A program made the position numbers and the translations under genes. The notes beneath the pieces are model-generated. The model saw nothing but the letters and a program-made list of their open reading frames with translations. It made no database searches and was not told the origin of the DNA. A stretch of 6,419 nt of DNA from Solirubrobacterales bacterium (lineage in GTDB: Bacteria > Actinomycetota > Thermoleophilia > Solirubrobacterales > Solirubrobacteraceae), in the NCBI GenBank assembly GCA_025963955.1, contig JAOPZU010000388.1, forward strand, positions 1 through 6,419, written 5' to 3'. Shown here one piece after another: positions 1-5,561 of the stretch (the first letter of the stretch is position 1; each line of letters begins with the position of its first letter).

Positions 1-32
1 GACGACGCTACGTCCCAAGTGCGGGGAGCCCC

Positions 33-38
33 GGAGGA
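33..38 (+). promoter_or_regulatory. Ribosome binding site deciding the lipoprotein start
   Basis: GGAGGA lies 7 bases before the GTG at 46, which is ideal spacing. The earlier in-frame GTG at 19 has no purine-rich site in the 18 bases visible before it, and the GTG at 52 would be 13 bases away. The site therefore favours 46 as the start. It is the only well-placed Shine-Dalgarno sequence in the window. Confidence 0.6.
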
Positions 39-45
39 CGGGACG

Positions 46-540
46 GTGCGAGTGCGCGGGCAGCACGCGGCAGGTCGTGCGCGGGGCCTGCTGGACGGAC
101 CCGCCCTGGGGCCCGCGACCGGCCTGCTGCTCGCCCTGCTCGCGCTCGGCGGCTGCGGCTCCACCAAGCAGTCCGGGGCCTCGCCGTCGGACCCTGAGTC
201 CGGGGGTCAGCGCCAGCAGGGCAGCGGTGGCGAGGAGCTGGCCGCGGACGACACCGCGACGGTCCTCGACGTGCGCCGCACGATCAACGCCGAGTGCCCG
301 GCGGGCGGCGCTGCGGGCGCGTCGGCCGATCTGCGCACGGCGGTCGACTCGCTGGTCGTCGTCCTGCGGACGCAGGGTCCGGACCGCATCTACGAGGTCG
401 GCAGCGGGGGGCAGGCCAAGCGCCTGACGAACGTGGTCGACGAGATCGGGAAGCAGCTCAAAGGCTGCCAGGCGGACGCGCAGGCCGCGCGGCTGCAGCA
501 GTGGGCGGGCGTCGGGGAGCCGAGCCCGCTCGGCGGCTGA
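46..540 (+). CDS. Predicted small lipoprotein of unknown function
   Basis: A 164-residue protein that I do not recognise. The N-terminus has several arginines, then a hydrophobic core (GLLLALLAL) ending in the lipobox L-G-G-C with Cys37. This indicates export, cleavage by signal peptidase II and attachment to the membrane outer face by a lipidated cysteine. Next comes a Ser/Gly/Gln/Pro-rich linker of about 35 residues, typical of tethered surface proteins. The remaining ~95 residues look mostly helical and contain two further cysteines (about Cys84 and Cys141) that could pair outside the cell. The C-terminus ends with a Pro/Gly tail. The start is a GTG chosen for the GGAGGA site 7 bases upstream. 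An upstream in-frame GTG at 19 would add nine residues. The n-region is longer than usual (about 25 residues before the hydrophobic core), so a later start is possible. It reads in the same direction as the acyl-CoA synthetase, but the 106-base gap and separate promoter-like sequence do not support one operon. Lipoprotein status is inferred from the lipobox only. Confidence 0.72.
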   Translation: MRVRGQHAAGRARGLLDGPALGPATGLLLALLALGGCGSTKQSGASPSDPESGGQRQQGSGGEELAADDTATVLDVRRTINAECPAGGAAGASADLRTAVDSLVVVLRTQGPDRIYEVGSGGQAKRLTNVVDEIGKQLKGCQADAQAARLQQWAGVGEPSPLGG

Positions 541-646
541 CCCCGACCCCGCCGCCGGCCGCGGTCCGCGCGGGCCCGGATCTCGAACAGTCTGTCCAAA
601 CACCTGCACCACACACCCTGGTGGCTCTGTTACGTTCGGCGGGCCC
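541..646 (+). promoter_or_regulatory. Intergenic region with candidate acyl-CoA synthetase promoter
   Basis: These 106 bases separate the lipoprotein gene from the acyl-CoA synthetase. The first part is very GC-rich and holds an odd-length palindrome (CGCGGTCCGCG, 560-570) whose centre is too tight for a good terminator stem, and there is no T-tract. Base composition drops from about 587 on. TACGTT at 631-636 fits the actinobacterial TANNNT -10 pattern and ends 10 bases before the ATG. I see no convincing -35 box and no Shine-Dalgarno sequence, so the transcript may be leaderless or nearly so. A 5-bp inverted repeat, CACCA (607-611) and TGGTG (619-623), sits where a -35 element or an operator would be, but it is too short to claim as a regulator site. 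Confidence 0.4.
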
Positions 647-2383
647 ATGCGCCCCCTCACGGTCAGCCCGCTCCCGACCATCCCCCAGCGCCGCGCTGCG
701 CTCGAGGCGCGGCACCCGCAGTGGTCGCCCGTCCCGCTCGACGGACTGCTCGCCCGCGCCGCCGCCGAGTTCCCGGAGCGGCCGCTCGTCCTGACCGACG
801 CGCGCACGCTGAGCTACGCGGAGGCGGACGCCTGGGCCACCCGGCTGGCGGACGGCCTGACGGCCCTCGGCGTGCGGCCCGGCGACCGCGTCGGCGTCCT
901 GATGGCCAACCACCTCGAGTTCGTCCCGATCAAGTTCGCCATCGCCCGCGCCGGCGCCGTCGCGATCCCCTTCAACTTCCTCTACAAGGCGGACGAGCTG
1001 CTGTACGTCCTGCGGCAGTCGCGATGCCACGCGCTCGTGACGATGACGGGCTTCCAGACCCAGGACTACCTGGGGATGCTCGACGCGATCGCCCCGGGCT
1101 GGGAGGCGGGGACGAGCACGGCGCTCCCGGAGCTCGCCCACGTCGTCCAGCTGTCCACGGACGGGCGCACGCGCGACGGGGTCCCGACGCTCGCGGACCT
1201 GGAGCGGCTGGGCGAGCAGCACGCGGCGCCGCAGCGCGAGGCCGGGGACCCTCAGGGCCTCGGCGACATCCTCTACACGTCGGGGACCACGGGCGCGCCG
1301 AAGGGTGTGATGGTCACGCACGACGGCGTGCTGCGGACCGCCTACGCCTCCGCCCACCACCGGGCCTTCGAGGACGGCCGCCGGATCCTCTTCTCCCTCC
1401 CCTGCTACCACATGTTCGGGTACGTCGAGGGCCTGCTGGCGGCGATGTTCGTCGGCGGCGCGATCGTCCCGCGGACCGCGTTCGACCCCGCCGACCAGCT
1501 CGCGGCGGTGGAGCGCCACCGCGCGAGCGAGGTGCTGTGCGTCCCGACCATGACGATCGCCATCGTCGAGCACCCGGACCGGCACGCGCGCGACCTGTCG
1601 TCGGTCTTCGCGCTGCTCTCGGGCGCCGCTCCCGGCCCGGTGTGGCTGTGGGAGCGCGTGCGCGACGACCTCGGCATCACCGAGATCACGACGGGCTACG
1701 GCATGACCGAGACCGGCGGCGCGATGACGATGACGCTCCCCGAGGACGGCTTCGCCCGGCACGCGCAAACGGTCGGGCGGCCGAAGCTCGCCGGCGTCGC
1801 CGGATTGCCCGCGGACCCGTCCCACCCGATCTGCACCTACGCCACCGCCGACGCGCTCAGCGGCGAGCGGCTGCCGCCCGGCACCGAGGGCGAGCTCGTC
1901 TCGAGCGGGCCCACCCACATGCTCGGCTTCTGGGACAAGCCCGAGGAGACGGCGCGCGCGCTCCGCGACGGCTGGGTGCACTCGGGTGACCTCGGCCTCG
2001 TCGACGCGGACGGTTACCTGCGCCTGACCGGCCGCAGCAAGGAGCTCTACAAGAGCGGCGGGGAGCTCGTGATGCCGAAGGAGATCGAGGAGCTGCTGTG
2101 CACCCACCCGGGCGTCAGCCAGGCTTACGCCGTCGGGGTCCCGGACGAGCGCTGGGGCGAGGTCGGCTGCGCGTGGGTCGTCGCGGAACCCGGCGCGAGC
2201 CTCGACCCGGACGTGCTGATCGCCCTCTGCAAGGAGCGCCTGGCGCGCTTCAAGGTGCCGAAGCACGTGCTGCTCACGAGCGCCGAGGCGCTCCCGACGA
2301 CGCCCACCGGGAAGGTCCAGAAGTTCCGTCTGGTCCAGCAGGCGGCGGAGCGGCTCGCGGCCTCGGCCGAGCCGGCACGCTAG
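647..2383 (+). CDS. AMP-forming acyl-CoA synthetase (fatty-acid--CoA ligase family)
   Basis: A 578-residue cytosolic enzyme of the class I adenylate-forming superfamily. It would activate a carboxylic acid, probably a fatty acid, with ATP to an acyl-adenylate and pass it to coenzyme A. The core motifs are intact. The P-loop-like A3 motif YTSGTTGAPKGV begins at Tyr210. The LPCYHMFG segment has His255. The A5 motif GYGMTETGG is at 350-358. The ribose-binding SGD has Asp448. The hinge region GRSKELYKSGGE spans 462-473. The C-terminal PTGK carries the catalytic Lys556. All this predicts an active enzyme. It matches general fatty-acyl-CoA ligases better than acetyl-CoA synthetase, but the chain length or an aromatic substrate cannot be read from sequence. 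Between VGRP (about 375) and the GERLPPG segment the spacing is roughly ten residues longer than I expect. The ATG start has no Shine-Dalgarno sequence but has a -10-like TACGTT close upstream. The stop codon overlaps that of the convergent kinase gene. No beta-oxidation gene is visible nearby. Confidence 0.93.
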   Translation: MRPLTVSPLPTIPQRRAALEARHPQWSPVPLDGLLARAAAEFPERPLVLTDARTLSYAEADAWATRLADGLTALGVRPGDRVGVLMANHLEFVPIKFAIARAGAVAIPFNFLYKADELLYVLRQSRCHALVTMTGFQTQDYLGMLDAIAPGWEAGTSTALPELAHVVQLSTDGRTRDGVPTLADLERLGEQHAAPQREAGDPQGLGDILYTSGTTGAPKGVMVTHDGVLRTAYASAHHRAFEDGRRILFSLPCYHMFGYVEGLLAAMFVGGAIVPRTAFDPADQLAAVERHRASEVLCVPTMTIAIVEHPDRHARDLSSVFALLSGAAPGPVWLWERVRDDLGITEITTGYGMTETGGAMTMTLPEDGFARHAQTVGRPKLAGVAGLPADPSHPICTYATADALSGERLPPGTEGELVSSGPTHMLGFWDKPEETARALRDGWVHSGDLGLVDADGYLRLTGRSKELYKSGGELVMPKEIEELLCTHPGVSQAYAVGVPDERWGEVGCAWVVAEPGASLDPDVLIALCKERLARFKVPKHVLLTSAEALPTTPTGKVQKFRLVQQAAERLAASAEPAR

Positions 2384-2390
2384 CCGGCTC
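2369..2390. terminator. Bidirectional hairpin across two overlapping stop codons
   Basis: GAGCCGGC (2369-2376) and GCCGGCTC (2383-2390) are perfect inverted repeats that form an 8-bp stem, 7 of 8 pairs G-C, with the 6-base loop ACGCTA. The loop holds the shared end of the acyl-CoA synthetase and kinase genes. Being symmetric, the hairpin forms in both transcripts. No T-tract follows on either strand, so it is not a classical intrinsic terminator. U-less hairpins are often proposed as terminators in high-GC actinobacteria, and position is the main argument here. It could also be a 3'-end stability element. Confidence 0.5.
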
Positions 2391-3783
2391 CCACCGGCAG
2401 CCAGACGTGGAAGACCGTCCCGGCCGGGGACGAGTCGACCGTCAGCGACCCGCGGTGGCCCTCCACCACGATCTGGCGCGCGGTCGCCAGTCCGAGGCCG
2501 GTCCCGCGACCGACCTCCTTCGTCGTGAAGAACTGGTCGAAGATGCGGCCCACCACGTCGGGCGGGATCCCGGGACCGTCGTCGGCGATGTCGACGAGCA
2601 CGCAGGCGCCGTCACGGCGCGTGGTGATCGTGATGGTGCCCGTCTGTCCCAGCGCGTCGATGGCGTTGTCCTGCAGGTTCTTCCTCACCTGGTTGAGCTC
2701 GGAGCCCCTCATCATCAGCGGCGGCAGTGTGCGGTCGTAGTCCCGCGCGACCGTGATCGTCGTCTGCTTGAGCTTGTGGCCGAGGACCACGAGCGTGGTC
2801 TCCAGGCCCTCGTGCACGTCGGCCTCGACCACGCTGCCGCGGTCCATGTAGGCGTACGCCTTGACCGCGCCGACGAGGCTGGACATCCGCGCGGTCGACT
2901 CCAGCAGCTCGGACGCCAGGCCGCGCGCGGTCAGCGACGCGGCGACCCACCGCAGCGCGACCTCCGCCGCCGGCCCGGCGTGACGGACGACGCGCTCGAG
3001 CCACGGCTGGTCCAGCCCGGCGGCGGCCAGGGGCTCCGCGAGCGCCCATCCGTCAGCGACCCCGAGCTCGTCCAGGCGGTCGGCGAACGCGTCCTCCGCG
3101 TCGGCCGCGTCCAGTGCCCCGAGCGCCGTCAGGCTGCACATCTGCGTCAGCGCCTCCCGCTGCAGCGCCACGAGCGCCGCCGCGTCGTCCCGCTCGACAC
3201 CGGCGTCGACGAACCCTCCGAGGCTCGCGGAGAGCACGTCGAGCGCGTCCGCCATTTGCGCCGAGGCGCGCTTGGCCGCGGCGGCCGGGTTGTTCAGCTC
3301 GTGCGCCAGCCCGGCGGCCATCGTGCCGAGCGCGGTGAGACGATCGTGGTTGGCCTCGTTGCGCGCCACGCGGTTCATCACGGGCCCGATCTGCCGCATG
3401 ATGCGCCCGTGGACGACGGGCTGCGCGAGCACCAGCCGGCGGAAGTCGAGCGCCGGCAGCAGAGCCAGCCGGCACGTGCTCACGGCAACCATCTGCACGA
3501 CCAGGGGCGCCTCGGTGAGCACCCCGATCGCCCCCATCCAGGTCGGGGCGTGCTGCTCGCCCACCGGCTCGGTCCGGTCCTCGTGGCGCATCAGCGTCTG
3601 CGCCGTGCCCTCCAGCAGCAGCGTCACCCCGTGCAGGTCCATCCCCTGCTCGGCGATCACCTCGCCGGGCTCCGCGTAGCGCAGGATGGCCACCCCCAGC
3701 CACTGCCGCAGCTCCGCCTCGTCGAGGTCGTCGAAGAGGTCGATGGTCCGCAGCTCGTCCAGTGTCAGCGGCGGCGGGCTCAT
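2380..3783 (-). CDS. Soluble histidine kinase with cyclic-nucleotide-binding-like domain
   Basis: A 467-residue kinase with no membrane segment or signal peptide, so it should sense a cytoplasmic signal. Residues ~15-125 are a Crp/cAMP-kinase-type beta-barrel domain (LFDDLDEAELRQW, then EPGEVIAEQG). Residues ~145-185 form the first dimerisation helix, with phospho-acceptor His161 in AHELNNP. The second helix appears only at ~288-313, leaving about 100 Ala/Leu/acidic-rich residues between. The ATPase domain is complete: N-box KNLQDNAIDA (Asn369, Asn373), DDGPGIP (401-407), FDQFFTTK (415-422) and GRGTGLGL (425-432). Catalysis should therefore be intact. In the barrel, the phosphate-binding cassette has MGA in place of the usual FGE and Leu94 in place of the usual Arg after the Pro, so cAMP or cGMP binding is doubtful. 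The ATG start overlaps the stop of the upstream receiver-oxidoreductase gene as ATGA, implying translational coupling and a kinase-regulator pair. A longer open frame back to 4044 lies inside the upstream gene and is not credible. Confidence 0.9.
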   Translation of the reverse strand: MSPPPLTLDELRTIDLFDDLDEAELRQWLGVAILRYAEPGEVIAEQGMDLHGVTLLLEGTAQTLMRHEDRTEPVGEQHAPTWMGAIGVLTEAPLVVQMVAVSTCRLALLPALDFRRLVLAQPVVHGRIMRQIGPVMNRVARNEANHDRLTALGTMAAGLAHELNNPAAAAKRASAQMADALDVLSASLGGFVDAGVERDDAAALVALQREALTQMCSLTALGALDAADAEDAFADRLDELGVADGWALAEPLAAAGLDQPWLERVVRHAGPAAEVALRWVAASLTARGLASELLESTARMSSLVGAVKAYAYMDRGSVVEADVHEGLETTLVVLGHKLKQTTITVARDYDRTLPPLMMRGSELNQVRKNLQDNAIDALGQTGTITITTRRDGACVLVDIADDGPGIPPDVVGRIFDQFFTTKEVGRGTGLGLATARQIVVEGHRGSLTVDSSPAGTVFHVWLPVGAG

Positions 3784-5450
3784 CCCGCGAGGTACTCGTG
3801 CATGAGGGACACGGCCATCGAGCCCTCGCCGACGGCGCTGGCGACGCGCTTGATCGAGCGCGCCCGCACGTCGCCGGCGACGAACACGCCGGGGACGCTC
3901 GTCTCCAGCAGCAGCGGCTCGCGCGCCAGCGGCCAGCCCGCCTCCCGGGCCTCCGCCCCCGCCAGGATGAAGCCGCGCTCGTCCCGCGCGACCGTCCCCG
4001 CCAGCCAGTCCGTGCGCGGCGCCGCGCCGATGAAGACGAAGCACGCGTCGGCGTCGACCGGAGTGACCGCCCCGTCGGCCGTCCTGATCTGCAGGCGGCG
4101 CAGGTGCCCGTCCTCGCCCTCGGCGGCGACGGCCTGCGCGCCCGTGACGATCTCCACGTTCGGCAGGGCCGCGAGCTGCGCGACGAGGTAGTGCGACATC
4201 GACTTCTCCAGCGGGCTGCGGGTGAGCATCGTCACCTTCGCGGCGTAGGTGCTGAAGTGCACCGCCGCCTGGCCGGCCGAGTTCGCGCCGCCGATGATGA
4301 CCACGTGCTGCTGCTCGCAGGCCCGCGCCTCGGTCATCGCGGCGCCGTAGTAGACCCCGGCGCCCGTCAGCTCCGGGAAGCCCGGGGCACTCATCTGGTT
4401 GTAGGAGACCCCGGAGGCGACCAGGACGCAGCTGGCGCTGAGGGAGCCACCGCCGCTGAGCTCGACGATGCGGCCGGCGCCCTCCACGCGCAGCCCGACG
4501 GCGTCGCGGATGGTGAGCAGCTCCGCCCCGAGCCGCCGCGCCTGATCGGTGGCGCGGCGGGCCAGATCCGAGCCCGAGAGGCCGACGGGGAAGCCGAGGT
4601 AGTTCTCGATGCGACTGGACTGGCCGGCCTGCCCGCCGGGCGCCTCCCGCTCGACCATGATCGTGCGCAGGCCCTCGGAGGCGCCGTAGACCGCCGCCGC
4701 GAGCCCGGCCGGCCCGCCGCCGACGATGACGAGGTCGTAGTGGTCCTGCTCCGGGCTGAGCGCGACGCCGAGCCGCTCGGCGAGCTCCAGGACGGTCGGC
4801 CGCTCGAGGACCGCCCCGTCCTCCAGGAGCGCGACCGGCAGACGGTCGGCCTCCACCCCGGTGATGGTGAGCAGCTCCCGCGCCTCATGGTCGCGCTCGA
4901 CGTCGAGCCACCGGGCCGGGACCCGGTTGCGCGCGAGGAAGTCCCGCAGGTCGTGCGACTCCTTGGAGAAGCGGTGGCCGATGATGCGCAGGCCGCCCGC
5001 CTCCAGCGCCGCGCCCGACTCCCAGGTGGTCAGCAGATCCTCCAGCACCGGGTAGAGCTGCTCCTCGGGCGGGTCCCACGGCTTCAGCAGGTAGTAATCG
5101 AGCGCGACGTCGTTGATCGCGGCGATCGCCGCCTCGGTGTCGGCGTAGGCGGTCAGCAGGACGCGCTTGGCGTCGGGGAACAGCTTGCGCGCCTCCACGA
5201 GGTAGGCGGTGCCCGCCATGCCGGGCATGCGCTGGTCGGCGATCAGCAGCGCCGCCTGGTCGCCGCGGGTCCGCAGCTCCCGGAGGATCTCCAGGGCCTC
5301 GGCGCCGGAGCCGGCGCGCAGGATGCGGTAGCGCTCCCCGAACCCGCGACGAAGGTCGCGCGAGACGGCGGCGAGGACGGCGGGCTCGTCGTCGACGACG
5401 ACGATGGCCGGGCGGGTGCGGCGGGCGGTGGCCGGGTCGAGCTCTGACAC
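3780..5450 (-). CDS. Response regulator fused to thioredoxin-reductase-like flavoprotein
   Basis: A 556-residue three-part protein. Residues ~14-130 are a complete receiver: Asp20/Asp21, phospho-acceptor Asp72 in ADQRMPG, Thr100 and Lys123 in LLKPWD. Residues ~153-230 resemble a glutaredoxin fold (helix FSKESHDLRDFLARN, then WLDVERD, LPVALLEDG and ELAERLGV) with Ser162 and Ser165 where CxxC would sit. Residues ~236-556 are a thioredoxin-reductase-like domain: FAD motif GGGPAGLAA (244-252), PGGQAG (271-276), NAD(P)H motif GGANSAG (387-393) and C-terminal FAD motif FVAGDVRARSIKRVASAVGEG (523-543). The CATC-type dithiol of thioredoxin reductase is absent; the equivalent stretch reads YYGAAMTEARAC. 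It probably uses NAD(P)H and FAD, but thioredoxin reduction is unlikely. There is no DNA-binding domain, so phosphorylation by the kinase encoded next door may control enzyme activity. The GTG at 5450 places the receiver near the N-terminus. An ATG at 5531 would add 27 Ala/Pro-rich residues. The same frame continues far upstream, but only antisense to the YihY gene. Confidence 0.9.
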   Translation of the reverse strand: MSELDPATARRTRPAIVVVDDEPAVLAAVSRDLRRGFGERYRILRAGSGAEALEILRELRTRGDQAALLIADQRMPGMAGTAYLVEARKLFPDAKRVLLTAYADTEAAIAAINDVALDYYLLKPWDPPEEQLYPVLEDLLTTWESGAALEAGGLRIIGHRFSKESHDLRDFLARNRVPARWLDVERDHEARELLTITGVEADRLPVALLEDGAVLERPTVLELAERLGVALSPEQDHYDLVIVGGGPAGLAAAVYGASEGLRTIMVEREAPGGQAGQSSRIENYLGFPVGLSGSDLARRATDQARRLGAELLTIRDAVGLRVEGAGRIVELSGGGSLSASCVLVASGVSYNQMSAPGFPELTGAGVYYGAAMTEARACEQQHVVIIGGANSAGQAAVHFSTYAAKVTMLTRSPLEKSMSHYLVAQLAALPNVEIVTGAQAVAAEGEDGHLRRLQIRTADGAVTPVDADACFVFIGAAPRTDWLAGTVARDERGFILAGAEAREAGWPLAREPLLLETSVPGVFVAGDVRARSIKRVASAVGEGSMAVSLMHEYLAG

Positions 5451-5561
5451 TGCCCCGAGCGTACTCAGCGGCGGCACGAACCCGGGCCCGCAGGAGGTGT
5501 GGAGCGCCGCGGGCGCGGGCGCGGGCGCCATCCCCCGCGTCCGTCCCGCAAACCGAGCACA
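5451..5561. promoter_or_regulatory. Divergent promoter region, fusion gene and YihY gene
   Basis: These 111 bases separate the starts of two divergent genes and should hold both promoters. On the minus strand TACGCT (complement of 5458-5463) fits TANNNT and ends 7 bases before the GTG of the fusion gene, consistent with a leaderless message. On the plus strand a weaker CACAAT (5558-5563) ends 7 bases before the second ATG of the YihY gene at 5571. No clear -35 boxes are seen. A strong Shine-Dalgarno-like AGGAGGTG on the plus strand (5492-5499) is not followed by a properly spaced start codon. The in-frame GTG at 5499 is only 1 base from the AGGAGG core. Confidence 0.4.
5511..5528. repeat. Three tandem copies of GGGCGC
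   Basis: Three exact head-to-tail copies of the hexamer GGGCGC lie in the divergent intergenic region. On the minus strand they would encode the Ala-Pro repeat of the alternative N-terminal extension of the fusion protein, if that start were used. This may be simple low-complexity GC sequence without function. Confidence 0.6.

Noticed and set aside
560..570. Palindrome CGCGGTCCGCG as a terminator of the lipoprotein gene
   Set aside because: It has a single-base centre, so only about 3 pairs could form with a usable loop, and no T-tract follows.
607..623. CACCA/TGGTG inverted repeat as a regulator operator
   Set aside because: Five-base arms with a 7-base spacer are expected by chance at this length, and no regulator gene is adjacent.
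458..2266. 602-codon open frame on the minus strand
   Set aside because: It lies antisense to the acyl-CoA synthetase, whose motifs are unambiguous. Its product is low-complexity Arg/Ala/Glu/Val sequence, as expected from GC-rich third positions on the other strand.
3784..4044. Upstream extension of the histidine kinase frame
   Set aside because: It overlaps the C-terminal FAD-binding part of the flavoprotein and is Gly/Arg/Ala-rich. The ATG at 3783, with ATGA coupling and the start of the Crp-like domain, is far better.
2098..4191. 697-codon open frame on the plus strand
   Set aside because: It is antisense to the histidine kinase and the end of the flavoprotein. The composition is rich in Arg, His, Gly and Asp and no motif is seen.
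3762..5447. 561-codon open frame on the plus strand
   Set aside because: It is antisense to the receiver-oxidoreductase gene, with low-complexity composition typical of a shadow frame.
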